64,000 bases of DNA from an uncultured Pelagibacteraceae bacterium (GCA_902612325.1 CACMDB010000005.1:82285-146284), one strand, 5' to 3'. Counted from the stretch's first letter, positions 48,532 through 58,155 are shown. Notes: a model not told the origin generated them from the letters alone. Numbers and translations are program-made.

Positions 48532-50126
48532 TGGGTAAGTATCATATCTGCACCTTTTTCTGCAATCATTATTGTAGGTGCATTAGTATTACCTGATGTA
48601 ATGTTTGGCATTATAGAAGCATCAATTACTCTTAAATTTTTAATTCCTTTTACTTTTAGTTTTTCATCAACTACAGCCATATCATCTTGACCCATTTTAC
48701 ATGTACCAACTGGATGAAAAATTGTTTGTGCAAAATCTGAACCTGCTTTTACAAGTTCCTCATCATCATTAATGTCAATACCTGGTCTATATTCCTCAGG
48801 TTTATATTTTTTAAATGTTTCAGATTCCATGACAATTTTTCTTGTAAGTTTTAATCCTCTAGCTGCAATCATTCGGTCGTGATCGGTTGAAAGATAATTC
48901 ATTTTTATTTTTGCATATGTTCTAGAGTCTTTATCTACAATACTCACATGGCCTCTACTTGTAGGTCTAATATTTGAAACGGTAGGTGTGAAAGCATGAA
49001 AATCATGATTTTTAGTTGCTCCTAGGGTGTCCATACTCATTGGTTGTACGTGCCATTGTAGATCTGGTAATTCTAATGAGGGATCACTTTTAGCAAACAT
49101 ACACATTTGGCTCGCTCCCATGGTCATTGGTCCACTACGATTAAAAACATATTCCAGACCAATCATTAATTTTCCAAATAAACTATTAACCTTTTTATTT
49201 AGCGATTTAAGTCCTTGAATTTTATATATAGGTCTAAACATCAAGTGGTCTTGTAAATTTTCACCAACACCTTTTAATTCTTGTACTATATCTATACCTA
49301 ATTTTTTTAATTTTTGAGAATTTCCTATTCCAGAAGTTTGCAATATCTGAGGTGAACCTATCGAACCAGATGATAAAATTATTTCTTTATTACAAGTTAG
49401 TTTTTTAAGCTCATCACCTTGCCAATATTCAATTCCTTTTGCAGTTTTGCCTTCAAAATTAATTTTTTTTACATGAGCATTAGTTATGGTTCTTAAATTT
49501 TGTCTGTTTTTTATTGGGCTTAGATATCCAACTGAAGTACTACATCTAAAGCCATCTTTTTCAGTAACTTGAAAATAACCACATCCATGATTATCGCCTG
49601 TGTTAAAATCTGTTGTCTTGGGGATACCAAACTCTTCAGCAGCATTTTGAAATTCATTCAATAACGGTAATTGAATTCTTTGATCAGAAACTGATAGAGG
49701 CCCACCAATACCATGAAATTTATCTTTTCCTCTCTCTTGGTTTTCTGCTTTTATAAAATATGGCAGAACATCATCCCAACCCCAACCAGTATTTCCTAAT
49801 TGTCGCCAAATATCATAATCTCTGCTTTGTCCTCTTATATAAAGTAGTCCGTTGATCGAAGAGCTACCACCTAATGTTTTACCTCTTGGATAACGAATTG
49901 ACCTATTGTTCATTGAAGCATCAGGCTCGGTTTTATAACACCAATCAACAGAGGGATTGTGCATGGTTTTAAAATATCCAACAGGGATATGTATCCATGG
50001 ATAATTATCTTTTCCACCAGCTTCAATTAATACGACTTTGTTATTTGAATTTTCAGAAAGTCTGTTTGCGAGAACACATCCTGCAGATCCTGCTCCAATA
50101 ATTACGTAATCAAAATTTTCCATCAA
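48528..50126 (-). CDS. betA: GMC-family FAD-dependent dehydrogenase (choline dehydrogenase-like)
   Basis: The 532-aa enzyme has FDYVIIGAGSAGCVLANRLSE for FAD, RGKTLGGSSSINGLLYIRGQ, SSGSIGSPQILQTSGIG and the C-terminal DFAQTIFHPVGTCKMG. The last carries the catalytic His, with a second near the VIDASIMP segment. BetA oxidises choline to betaine aldehyde, but GMC members take many alcohols. No betaine-aldehyde dehydrogenase is adjacent, so substrate is open. It leads the minus-strand unit and diverges from dctP. Confidence 0.83.
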   Translation of the reverse strand: MMENFDYVIIGAGSAGCVLANRLSENSNNKVVLIEAGGKDNYPWIHIPVGYFKTMHNPSVDWCYKTEPDASMNNRSIRYPRGKTLGGSSSINGLLYIRGQSRDYDIWRQLGNTGWGWDDVLPYFIKAENQERGKDKFHGIGGPLSVSDQRIQLPLLNEFQNAAEEFGIPKTTDFNTGDNHGCGYFQVTEKDGFRCSTSVGYLSPIKNRQNLRTITNAHVKKINFEGKTAKGIEYWQGDELKKLTCNKEIILSSGSIGSPQILQTSGIGNSQKLKKLGIDIVQELKGVGENLQDHLMFRPIYKIQGLKSLNKKVNSLFGKLMIGLEYVFNRSGPMTMGASQMCMFAKSDPSLELPDLQWHVQPMSMDTLGATKNHDFHAFTPTVSNIRPTSRGHVSIVDKDSRTYAKIKMNYLSTDHDRMIAARGLKLTRKIVMESETFKKYKPEEYRPGIDINDDEELVKAGSDFAQTIFHPVGTCKMGQDDMAVVDEKLKVKGIKNLRVIDASIMPNITSGNTNAPTIMIAEKGADMILTH

Positions 50127-50255
50127 TAGTTGAATCGTTTTTTAGTTTAAGCTTTTTAATGCTTTTACACTTATATTTATCGATTGTCACTTGTGTCAGG
50201 TTTGTTTTTCTGATTGAATTAAACAAGTTAAATTTAACTAACAAGAGGATAAATA

Positions 50256-51350
50256 ATGAAAAAAATCGTTTCAATGTTATTTGCAACAATTTTAGTTCTT
50301 GGATTTACTTCAAGTGCCAATGCTGCAAAAACATTAAAGTGTCAAACTGTTCTTAACACTAAAGCTGATGAGGTAAAAATGTTAAAGGACTTTACTGACA
50401 CAGTAACTGAATTAACGAGCGGATCGTTAAAATTTGAAATATTGCCAGCTGGCGCTGTTGTAGGAGTTAAAGAAACTCTAGATGCTGTTGATAAAGGTTT
50501 GATTGATTGTGGTTTCGCATGGACTCACTATTGGTCAGGTGATCACCCTGCTGCAATGTTATTTGGTTCGCCAGTAGCTGGTGGTGGAGTAGGTATCGAC
50601 AATATCGCATTCCTATCATGGTTCCAATATGGTGGTGGTAAAGAGTTATACGACCAACTTTGGAAAGAAATGGGAAGAGATATTAAAGGATTTATGATTC
50701 AACCAGTTGGCCCAGAAGCTTTAGGTTGGTTTCCAAAACCAATTAAAGATATGGCTGACTTTAGAAAATATAAGTTCAGAACTCCTCCAGGAATTCCAGG
50801 ACAAACTTATAAAGACATTGGTATAGCATCTGTTGCAATGGGTGGTGGAGATATTCTTCCAGCTCTTGAAGCAGGAACTATCGATGCTGCTGAGTGGTGT
50901 TGTCCAAAACCAGATTTAACATTTGGTTTTCAAAAAGTGTTAAAGCACTATTACTTACAAGGTTTACACCAAGTAGTCGTAAATGCTGACTTTTATATTA
51001 CTGGAAAAACATACAATGCTATGAGTGCTCATGAGAAAAAGTCACTTGAAGTAGCTGCTAATGCTTCATTAGCAAAATCTTTAAGTTACAGAATCTATGA
51101 GAATGGTAAAGCTTTAAGAGAGCTAACTACTAAACATGGAGTAATTCTAGAAGATACACCTTCAGATTATTTCACAGAATATATGGCTGCAGCAAAAGCA
51201 TCTTTAAATAAGAATGCTAAAGATAATAAATTTTTTAACGAAGTTTACACTTCAATGAAAAATTTTGCTGATGTTGCTGTTCCTTTCTGGAGTGGTGCTC
51301 AAATGTCTAATGCGAAGCTAGGAATGGCTCACGCAGCAACATTAAAGTAA
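50256..51350 (+). CDS. dctP: TRAP transporter solute-binding protein DctP
   Basis: The 364-aa periplasmic protein has a signal peptide (cleavage after SSANAA, near residue 23), then TRAP-P signatures: LTSGSLKFEILPAG, PIKDMADFRKYKFRTPPG, and GGGDILPALEAGTIDAAEWCCP, where the conserved Arg that salt-bridges a carboxylate sits in the KFRTPPG strand. It resembles the TakP/keto-acid group. A ribosome site (CAAGAGGA) precedes the start. A hairpin lies between it and dctQ, so the binding protein is probably made in excess. Confidence 0.92.
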   Translation: MKKIVSMLFATILVLGFTSSANAAKTLKCQTVLNTKADEVKMLKDFTDTVTELTSGSLKFEILPAGAVVGVKETLDAVDKGLIDCGFAWTHYWSGDHPAAMLFGSPVAGGGVGIDNIAFLSWFQYGGGKELYDQLWKEMGRDIKGFMIQPVGPEALGWFPKPIKDMADFRKYKFRTPPGIPGQTYKDIGIASVAMGGGDILPALEAGTIDAAEWCCPKPDLTFGFQKVLKHYYLQGLHQVVVNADFYITGKTYNAMSAHEKKSLEVAANASLAKSLSYRIYENGKALRELTTKHGVILEDTPSDYFTEYMAAAKASLNKNAKDNKFFNEVYTSMKNFADVAVPFWSGAQMSNAKLGMAHAATLK

Positions 51351-51371
51351 TCAGTAATCAATCTTGATTTT

Positions 51372-51408
51372 TTAGAGCGGACTTTTAAAGTCCGCTCTAA
51401 TTTTTTTA
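51372..51408 (+). terminator. Attenuator-like hairpin between dctP and dctQ
   Basis: AGAGCGGAC (51374-51382) pairs perfectly with GTCCGCTCT (51390-51398), and flanking TT/AA extend the stem; the loop is TTTTAAA. A run of seven T follows. It has the form of an intrinsic terminator but lies inside the operon, and dctQ starts 12 bp past it. Partial termination and 3' protection would raise DctP over the membrane subunits. Confidence 0.85.
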
Positions 51409-51419
51409 ACTAAAATTTT

Positions 51420-52034
51420 ATGGCAGACGAACCTGGTAAACTAGATATCTCTGATGAAATGATTGCCGAAAGGCGAGGTGGATCAGGAAAAATGCCAACC
51501 GATATGCCATCATGGATGGCAAAATCTATTGTTAATATTGATAAATTCAGTAAGTGGATTGGTAGTATTGTTTGTTGGATACTGATGCCACTCATTTTTG
51601 CAATGACCTATGAAGTTCTTGCAAGAAAATTATTTTTAGCACCAACAATTTGGGCTTACGACATAAGCCGTTTTCTTTATGGCGCATTATTTATGCTTGG
51701 TGCAGGATATGCTCTTTCTAAAGGAGTGCATATAAGAGCAGATTTTTTATACAGAAATTTTAAAACTAAAACACAAGGTCTTATTGATTTCTGGTTGTAT
51801 CTTTTATTTTATTTTCCAGGACTAATTGTTTTTCTTTATATGACTATAGGTTTTGTTGAAGAGTCAATAAGAAGGGGTGAACGAGGGATGGATACTACTT
51901 GGATGCCCTATATGTGGCCCATCAAAACGTGTTTGTTACTTGGAATTATTTTTTTATTAATTCAAGGTTTCTCAGAATTACTAAAAAGTTATTGGGCAGC
52001 TAAAAAAGGTGAGTGGCCAGGAGAGAAAAAATGA
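51420..52034 (+). CDS. dctQ: TRAP transporter small membrane subunit DctQ
   Basis: The 204-aa protein has four membrane helices after a soluble N-terminus of about 45 residues. IFAMTYEVLARKLFLAPTIWAYDISRFLYGALFMLGAGYALSKGVHIRAD is the DctQ signature (YEVxxR...GxxYAL...HxRxD). It pairs with DctM. Its stop overlaps the dctM ATG by 4 nt. The N-terminal extension looks longer than in common DctQ proteins. Confidence 0.9.
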   Translation: MADEPGKLDISDEMIAERRGGSGKMPTDMPSWMAKSIVNIDKFSKWIGSIVCWILMPLIFAMTYEVLARKLFLAPTIWAYDISRFLYGALFMLGAGYALSKGVHIRADFLYRNFKTKTQGLIDFWLYLLFYFPGLIVFLYMTIGFVEESIRRGERGMDTTWMPYMWPIKTCLLLGIIFLLIQGFSELLKSYWAAKKGEWPGEKK

Positions 52035-53365
52035 TAGCAGAATTCATTGATCCGGCTATTTTAGGTTTCATTTTAGTTGGCGTGATGCTATTTGCAATAT
52101 TTATAGGGTTTCCTATTTCATTCACTTTAATATTTCTAGGATTTGTATTTGGTTATCTTGGGTTTGGAAAATTAGTTTTTTATTTAATGACCCTTCAATT
52201 TTCAATGGTCATGACCGAACAAACGCTCGCCGCCGTCCCACTCTTTGTTTTTATGGGTATTATGATGGAACAAGCTGGATTAATGGAGAGATTGTTTTCA
52301 GCATTTCAAATGATGCTAGCAAAAGTTAAGGGTTCTTTATATTACGCAGTTTTATTCGTTTCAGTTATATTCGCGGCAGCAACAGGAATTGTTGGTGCAT
52401 CAGTGACAATTCTGGGAATTATGGCTGCTAAGTCAATGAACAGATCAGGTTATGATGTAAAACTTGCTGCTGGTACTATTACTGCTGGTGGTACTTTAGG
52501 AATTTTAATTCCACCAAGCATTATGCTTGTTGTAATGGGACCTATTATGGAAATTCCAGTTATAGATTTATTTGCAGCTGCAATTTTACCAGGAATTCTT
52601 CTTGCAAGTTTGTATGCAGCCTACACAACAATCAGATGCATGATTAATCCAAAACTTGGACCTGTTTTACCTGATGATATGAGGGCTGCAAGCATGAAAG
52701 AAGTATGGATAGAATTTTTCTTAGGTTTAGTTCCTCCAGCTGCTTTAGTGTTTGCTGCATTAGGCAGTATTTTATTTGGATTTGCAACTCCAACAGAAGC
52801 AGCAGGTTGTGGAGCTATGGGTGCTTTATTACTTTCATTAGCTTATAAAAAATTAACTCTTTCAAAACTTCAAGAAGCATTAGTGAAAACATTAGAAATT
52901 ACTGCTTTAATAATGGTGTTAGTCGCAGCATCAAATTTTTTTGGTGCAGTTTTTGCAAGACTAGGAACTCCAACTCTTTTGACTGAATTTTTATTAGGCT
53001 TAGAAATGAACAAGTATTTAATTCTAGCGATGATAATGGTGATGATTTTTTTATTGGGTTGGCCGTTAGAATGGGTACCGATTGTGATGATTATTATTCC
53101 AATAATTTTACCATTGGTAGAAGCGTTAGGATTTAATTTAACTTGGTTTGCAATTTTAGTTGCCGTTAATTTACAAACTGCCTGGCTCTCACCTCCAGTA
53201 GCACTCTCAGCTTATTTTTTAAAAGGAGTTGTCCCTGAATGGGATTTAAAAGATATTTACTATGGAATGATGCAGTTTATGGTTCTTCAAGTGATAGGAT
53301 TAGTTTTGATCATTATATTTCCTAAAATTGCACTTTGGTTACCAACTCTCTTATATGGACAGTAG
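52031..53365 (+). CDS. dctM: TRAP transporter large membrane subunit DctM
   Basis: The product of about 444 aa has twelve or more helices and DctM motifs: PLFVFMGIMMEQAGLMERLF, ASVTILGIMAAKSMNRSGYD, AGGTLGILIPPSIMLVVMG and TPTEAAGCGAMGALLLSL. It is the sodium-driven transport channel of the TRAP system. A GTG at 52013 is also in frame, but ATG at 52031 has a ribosome site (GGAGAG) and an ATGA overlap with dctQ, so it is chosen. Confidence 0.93.
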   Translation: MIAEFIDPAILGFILVGVMLFAIFIGFPISFTLIFLGFVFGYLGFGKLVFYLMTLQFSMVMTEQTLAAVPLFVFMGIMMEQAGLMERLFSAFQMMLAKVKGSLYYAVLFVSVIFAAATGIVGASVTILGIMAAKSMNRSGYDVKLAAGTITAGGTLGILIPPSIMLVVMGPIMEIPVIDLFAAAILPGILLASLYAAYTTIRCMINPKLGPVLPDDMRAASMKEVWIEFFLGLVPPAALVFAALGSILFGFATPTEAAGCGAMGALLLSLAYKKLTLSKLQEALVKTLEITALIMVLVAASNFFGAVFARLGTPTLLTEFLLGLEMNKYLILAMIMVMIFLLGWPLEWVPIVMIIIPIILPLVEALGFNLTWFAILVAVNLQTAWLSPPVALSAYFLKGVVPEWDLKDIYYGMMQFMVLQVIGLVLIIIFPKIALWLPTLLYGQ

Positions 53366-53390
53366 AATATTAAAGTTTTATATTGTCTGA

Positions 53391-54848
53391 GTGAGTCAGC
53401 AAAAAACAAAAAAAACTCTCATAAACTGGGATTTAGTAACTGTAAACCCTAACAATAAAACTTGGGACTGGAAGGACTTATTTTGTTTTTGGGGGGTTAA
53501 TATACAAAGTGTTATTGGATTTTCACTAATTGCATCTTTGTACTTAATTTATAATTTAAATACTGCTGTAGTTCTTTTTGGAACAATTTTAGGAACTTTT
53601 TTTGTTTACATATTTTCTCATCTAATCGGTAAACCATCTCAAAAATTTGGATTACCATTTGTTGTTTTGTTAAGATCGTCATTGGGATTCAGAGGTGCTC
53701 AATTTTTTGGATTATTGAGGAGTATTGTTGGAATTTTTATGTTTGGTATCCAAACATATTTTTTATCAAAAGCGATTGGTTTTCTTATAAGAGTTTTAAT
53801 GTATTCAGTCGATAATTCAATTTTACAAAAAGAAATTTTATTAGTTTTTTTTATAGGACTTAATATTATTGATTGGGCTGCCATCATAATATCTATTACT
53901 TTGCAAACATACTTATTTAGTGTGGGCATGAACTTTAACAAAAGATTAATTAAGTTTTCAGCATTGTTAATTTATGCAGCAATGGTAATGTTTTTCTTTA
54001 TTGTTTTTTTATCTGATGTAAAATTAACTGCTAAATCATTTATCAACGTACTTGATTTTCAAAATATATTTAATGCTAATAATGTAGGCCCCATAATAAC
54101 AGTTGCTGGCACAACATTTACCTTTTTTTCTATTGTAATCTTGTCGTTTGGTGATTTTTCTAGATACGTTAAAAATGAACAAGAACTAAGAAAAGGTAAT
54201 TTAAGCTTAATTTTAAATCTTATTATTTTTTCATTTTTTGCATTATTTATTGTTACAGGTGCTGATGCATTTCAGAATTTAAATGAGCAAAATGTAGAAA
54301 TGATTTTGACCAACCCAACAGATATAATTGGAAAATTAGATAATATTCTTTTGGTTTCCTTAGCTTTAGTTTTTATAATTATTGCCTCTGCATCAACAAA
54401 CTTAATAGCAAACTTTATTCCTTCTCAATATACTTTAATTAATTTTGATCCCTCATCTTTTTCTTTCAAAAGTGCCAGTTATGTAATTGCTATTTTTGGG
54501 TTTATTATAGGAGTTTTTTGGTTAACTTTTTTAAGCCAAGTCGGAGTATTATCTTATATAGATACAATCGGTGCATTTTTTGGTCCTTTATTTGGATTAA
54601 TGATTGCTGATTTTTATATGATTAAAAAAGGAAAATTAGAAAACAAGGATATATATTCACTTGAAGCTAGTGGCACCTATTATTATTCAGGAGGGTGGCA
54701 TCTTAAAGGAGTTTACTCTTTGATATTAGGATTTATTTTTTCTGCTTCAACAATTTGGAACACAAATTTTATGTTTTTACAATCTTACTCTTGGATTATT
54801 GGTGCTTTTGTTGCAGCTTTAGTTTATTACCTCTTAGCTAGAGAGTAA
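53391..54848 (+). CDS. NCS1-family nucleobase/thiamin-type permease
   Basis: The 485-aa protein has about twelve helices. It starts at GTG. NKTWDWKDLFCFWGVNIQS, GKPSQKFGLPFVVLLRSSLGFRGAQFFGLLRS and IASASTNLIANFIPSQYTLIN match NCS1 transporters, which carry cytosine, uracil, allantoin, hydantoin or thiamin with sodium or protons. FGPLFGLMIADFYMIKKGKLENKDIYS near the end is also family-typical. It lies 25 nt after dctM and 4 nt before an SDR gene. The substrate is unknown. Confidence 0.88.
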   Translation: MSQQKTKKTLINWDLVTVNPNNKTWDWKDLFCFWGVNIQSVIGFSLIASLYLIYNLNTAVVLFGTILGTFFVYIFSHLIGKPSQKFGLPFVVLLRSSLGFRGAQFFGLLRSIVGIFMFGIQTYFLSKAIGFLIRVLMYSVDNSILQKEILLVFFIGLNIIDWAAIIISITLQTYLFSVGMNFNKRLIKFSALLIYAAMVMFFFIVFLSDVKLTAKSFINVLDFQNIFNANNVGPIITVAGTTFTFFSIVILSFGDFSRYVKNEQELRKGNLSLILNLIIFSFFALFIVTGADAFQNLNEQNVEMILTNPTDIIGKLDNILLVSLALVFIIIASASTNLIANFIPSQYTLINFDPSSFSFKSASYVIAIFGFIIGVFWLTFLSQVGVLSYIDTIGAFFGPLFGLMIADFYMIKKGKLENKDIYSLEASGTYYYSGGWHLKGVYSLILGFIFSASTIWNTNFMFLQSYSWIIGAFVAALVYYLLARE

Positions 54849-54852
54849 TTTT

Positions 54853-55605
54853 ATGGATAAAATTTCTTTTGATTTTAAAGGCAGAACTGCAATTGTAACT
54901 GGCGGTGCACAAGGCTTTGGTTTAGACATTACAAAAAGATTAATAAGGTCGGGTGCGAGTGTAATTATCTGGGACAATGATCAGAAAATGGTCGAAAAAG
55001 CAATTGAAGATATTAAAAGTCCCAATCTTAGTTTTAATATTGTTGATATTTCAAATTATTCAAAAGTTGCAGAATGTGTGCAAGAAATCACTAAACAAAA
55101 AAATATTGATATATTGATTAATAATGCTGGTATTACTGGTCCAACAGCAACTTTATGGGAATATGATATTGAGATGTGGAAAAAGGTTGTTGATATAAAT
55201 TTAATGGGTACTTTTAATTGTTGTCGAACAATTGTACCGAATATGATCAAAAATAATTATGGCAGGATAGTTAATGTAGCTTCAGTTGCAGGTAAAGATG
55301 GGAATGCAAACGCGAGTGCCTATAGCGTTGGAAAAGCTGGAGCAATTGGACTAACAAAATCATTGGGTAAAGAGCTTGCGGATAAGAATATAGCGGTAAA
55401 TGCCGTTACTCCTGCAGGTGCAAAAACCAGAATTTTGGATCAAATGACCAAAGAACACGTCCAAAGAATGTTATCAAAAGTGCCAAGAGGACGATTTCTT
55501 GAGGTTGAGGAGTTTACTTCTTTAGTCTGCTGGTTATCTTCTGAGGAAAATACATTCTCAACCGCTGCAGTTTTTGATATCAGTGGGGGTCGTTCGACCT
55601 ATTAA
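54853..55605 (+). CDS. SDR-family oxidoreductase
   Basis: The 250-aa classical SDR has VTGGAQGFGLDITKRL, NNAGITG, and NVASVAGKDGNANASAYSVGKAG (catalytic Ser, Tyr, Lys). It ends ISGGRSTY, as in gluconate 5-dehydrogenase and 3-ketoacyl reductase relatives. The link to the preceding permease and TRAP genes suggests it acts on an imported compound. No narrower call can be supported. Confidence 0.86.
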   Translation: MDKISFDFKGRTAIVTGGAQGFGLDITKRLIRSGASVIIWDNDQKMVEKAIEDIKSPNLSFNIVDISNYSKVAECVQEITKQKNIDILINNAGITGPTATLWEYDIEMWKKVVDINLMGTFNCCRTIVPNMIKNNYGRIVNVASVAGKDGNANASAYSVGKAGAIGLTKSLGKELADKNIAVNAVTPAGAKTRILDQMTKEHVQRMLSKVPRGRFLEVEEFTSLVCWLSSEENTFSTAAVFDISGGRSTY

Positions 55606-55739
55606 CTTCTTGGTTTTATCTCTACCATCTTAGTTTGATTTAGTTTGGCCCTACCAAATTTTACATCTTTTGACATCACTGGAGCAAAAATCATTATTGA
55701 CCAGTAAATTAATAAAATAAAAATGGAAATTGTCTTCAT
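55602..55739 (-). CDS. Small membrane protein, function unknown
   Basis: ATG at 55739 opens 45 codons ending at 55602, overlapping the SDR stop on the other strand by 4 nt. One helix (TISIFILLIYWSIMIFAP) is followed by a basic tail, DVKFGRAKLNQTKMVEIKPRS. An upstream in-frame ATG at 55790 would add 17 residues. Coding evidence is limited to a neat fit between neighbours. Confidence 0.42.
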   Translation of the reverse strand: MKTISIFILLIYWSIMIFAPVMSKDVKFGRAKLNQTKMVEIKPRS

Positions 55740-55822
55740 AATTATTATATACGAATAGAAATTGATTTTTGATTGTTTAAATTTTGTCAAAATAATGTAT
55801 TAACAATTTTTTTTAAAAATTT

Positions 55823-56473
55823 ATGAAAATAATTTTAAAACTTTTTATCAGTCTCTTTTTATTTACTGAGATAGGTGTAGCTAGTGAAATAAAAGTATTT
55901 GAATTTACCGAAGCTGAACTTTCACAGCTTGAGGTTAGAAAGGTAAGAGGTGCGGAGAATAAGACAAATTATTCGGTTGGATCTAATGAAAATGGCAATT
56001 TTCTAAAATCTGTTGCTGATAATGCTGCTTCTGGTTTAGGCAAAGAGGTTAAAATTGACCTCAATAAGACACCTTTTATTAATATTACATGGAAAGTTGA
56101 AAAAGATTTATCTGGGATAAAAGAGAATACAAAAAAAGGACATGATTTTGCAGCTAGAGTATTCGCAGTAAAAAAAACTGGTGCAACACCACTTTCAAAT
56201 AGAGCAATAAATTATGTTTTCTCAAGTAATAACAAAATTGGATTTAGTTCACCCAGCCCTTATACTAAAAAGTCTATAGATAATGTTTTATCTACTACTA
56301 AAAATAATCTCAATCAGTGGGTTACTGTTAAAGCAAACGTCAAAGAAGACTTTAAAAAATTCCACGATTTAGATGTTAATGAATTAGATGGGTTGGCTAT
56401 AATGTCTGATACTGATAATTCTAAAATGAAAGCTATAGCTTATTTTCAAAATATCTATTTTTCAGCAAATTAG
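55823..56473 (+). CDS. Exported DUF3047-family protein
   Basis: The 216-aa protein has a signal peptide ending near GVAS (residue 21). HDFAARVFAVKKTGATPLSNRAINYVFSS, ENLNQWVTVKANVKEDF-like text and DGLAIMSDTDNSKMKAIAYFQNIYF form the DUF3047 beta-sandwich pattern. The function is unknown; the fold and secretion suggest a periplasmic ligand-binding role. It is 25 nt before ybgC. Confidence 0.78.
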   Translation: MKIILKLFISLFLFTEIGVASEIKVFEFTEAELSQLEVRKVRGAENKTNYSVGSNENGNFLKSVADNAASGLGKEVKIDLNKTPFINITWKVEKDLSGIKENTKKGHDFAARVFAVKKTGATPLSNRAINYVFSSNNKIGFSSPSPYTKKSIDNVLSTTKNNLNQWVTVKANVKEDFKKFHDLDVNELDGLAIMSDTDNSKMKAIAYFQNIYFSAN

Positions 56474-56497
56474 ATAATTATTTGATATAATTTTCTT

Positions 56498-56920
56498 ATG
56501 CATGAAAATTTTTTTCACAAATTAAAAGTCTATTATGAAGATACAGACTCTGGTGGAGTGGTTTATTATGCAAATTATTTAAAGTATTTAGAAAGAGCAA
56601 GAACAGAGGCTCTATTTTCAATAGGTTTTAGTAATAAAAAAGTTCAGGAACAATTTGGATCATTAATAATCGTTAAGTCTTGTAACATTGAATATAAAAA
56701 ATCAGCCTTTTTAGAGGATGAATTAACTATTAGATCTTTTGTTAAATCTATAACCAAAACCTCTTTTTTTATGAACCAAATTATTACAAAAGGTGAAGAA
56801 ATTATAGTTGAAGCGCAAGTTCATTTAGTTTTCATTAATAAAAGTGGTAAGCCAGTTAAAATTCCTGAGGATATATACTCGAAATTCAAACCTTACTTTT
56901 GCGACACAATCAAAGCATAG
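56498..56920 (+). CDS. ybgC: Acyl-CoA thioesterase YbgC (Tol-Pal associated)
   Basis: The 140-aa hot-dog-fold protein has VYYEDTDSGGVVYYANYLKYLERARTEAL, where the Asp in EDTD is the catalytic residue. It hydrolyses acyl-CoA or acyl-carrier thioesters, and its gene usually stands beside tolQ. No tol genes are visible here. Its 3' end overlaps the convergent glycosylase gene by 11 nt. Confidence 0.9.
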   Translation: MHENFFHKLKVYYEDTDSGGVVYYANYLKYLERARTEALFSIGFSNKKVQEQFGSLIIVKSCNIEYKKSAFLEDELTIRSFVKSITKTSFFMNQIITKGEEIIVEAQVHLVFINKSGKPVKIPEDIYSKFKPYFCDTIKA

Positions 56921-57590
56921 AAAATTTTTTTGCTTTTTTAAATAAACTGTTAATCATTAAAGGTGTTATAACTTTTGTATTAACATTTCTGGGGCTAGGA
57001 TGATAACAAGCAATTAATATTTTATTATCGGGTAATAAATATTTTTTTCCGTGCTTAAATTCAAATTTTTTATTCATATTAAATTTCTTTTTGTAAATTT
57101 TTAGACAATTATCAAAAGCAACTTTACCTAACGCTACAATTACTTTAAGTTTTTTCAATTGATCTAATTCACTAATAAAATAATTAGAACATTTTATTAA
57201 TTCAGTATTTTTTGGTTTATCTCCTGGAGGAACACACTTGAGTATATTAGTTATATAAGTCGATTTTAATTTTAATCCATCATTTTTATTTTTTGAGAAA
57301 TCTTGATTTGATATATTAACTTTATGGAGACTTTTAAATAAAAAATCCCCTGATTTATCTCCAGTAAAAGCTCTGCCCGTTCTTGTTCCACCATGTGCCG
57401 CAGGAGCTAAACCTATAATCATTAATTTTGCATTGATGTCACCAAAACCAGTAACAGGCTTTCCCCAATACTTTTCATTTATATTTTGTTTCCGTTTTTC
57501 TAATGAAATTTTTTTTATAAAATTAAATAAACGTGGACATTTTTTACATTTAATTATTGTGTTATTTAATTTTTTGAATTTAATGCTCAT
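56910..57590 (-). CDS. Uracil-DNA glycosylase, family 5 type
   Basis: The 226-aa protein has four cysteines placed for a 4Fe-4S cluster (CKKCPRL near the N-terminus; others in ILKCVPPGDKP and KCSNYF). The catalytic strand is GLAPAAHGGTRTGRAFTGDKSGDFL, the signature of family 5 (UDGb), and ACYHPSPRNVNT is the DNA-intercalating motif. It removes uracil and other deaminated bases. It diverges from the phosphatase gene by 2 nt. Confidence 0.88.
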   Translation of the reverse strand: MSIKFKKLNNTIIKCKKCPRLFNFIKKISLEKRKQNINEKYWGKPVTGFGDINAKLMIIGLAPAAHGGTRTGRAFTGDKSGDFLFKSLHKVNISNQDFSKNKNDGLKLKSTYITNILKCVPPGDKPKNTELIKCSNYFISELDQLKKLKVIVALGKVAFDNCLKIYKKKFNMNKKFEFKHGKKYLLPDNKILIACYHPSPRNVNTKVITPLMINSLFKKAKKFSML

Positions 57591-57592
57591 TG

Positions 57593-58150
57593 ATGAAATT
57601 ACTTAAGATTATAATAATAATATTTCTCGCTTTAACAATTGAAATAAATGCAGATACCGAAAAAGAAATTATAAACAATCTTCAAAAAGGTGGTAATTTA
57701 ATTTTTATCAGACATGCTTATGCTCCAGGCAATGGGGATCCAGAAAACTTTGATATCAATAATTGTGAGACACAAAGAAATCTTAATCAATCAGGAAGAT
57801 TACAATCAAAAAAAATTGGAAATTTTTTTAAAGAGAATGAAATTCCTATAAAATTAGTAATTTCAAGTGAATGGTGCAGATGTAAAGAAACAGCTTTAAT
57901 TGCTTTTAAGAATTATGTAACAGAAAATTTTCTCAATTCTTTTTATAGTGCTAAATTTGCAAAAAATAGAAAAATGCAAATGAAAAAACTGAAAGATTAT
58001 GTAAAAAGTTGGAATGGTGACAAAAATTTAGTGTTAGTCACTCATTATGTAGTAATATCAGAAGCACTTAATTATGCACCAAGTTCAGGAGAAATTGTGA
58101 TTGCTGATAAAAATTTTAAAAAGTTGAATAGTATAGAAATTAATTATTAA
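57593..58150 (+). CDS. Exported histidine-phosphatase-superfamily protein
   Basis: The product has a signal peptide (LLKIIIIIFLALTIEINA) and the branch-1/2 histidine phosphatase motif LIFIRHAYAPG (RHA rather than RHG) with ISSEWCRCKETA and LVTHYVVISEAL, the second catalytic His. A TTG at 57590 is also possible as start. It probably acts in the periplasm on a phosphate ester. Substrate unknown. Confidence 0.8.
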   Translation: MKLLKIIIIIFLALTIEINADTEKEIINNLQKGGNLIFIRHAYAPGNGDPENFDINNCETQRNLNQSGRLQSKKIGNFFKENEIPIKLVISSEWCRCKETALIAFKNYVTENFLNSFYSAKFAKNRKMQMKKLKDYVKSWNGDKNLVLVTHYVVISEALNYAPSSGEIVIADKNFKKLNSIEINY

Positions 58151-58155
58151 AGATT

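Noticed and set aside
53699..53941. 80-codon frame opposite the NCS1 permease gene
   Set aside because: Antisense of a membrane protein gene; low-complexity product.
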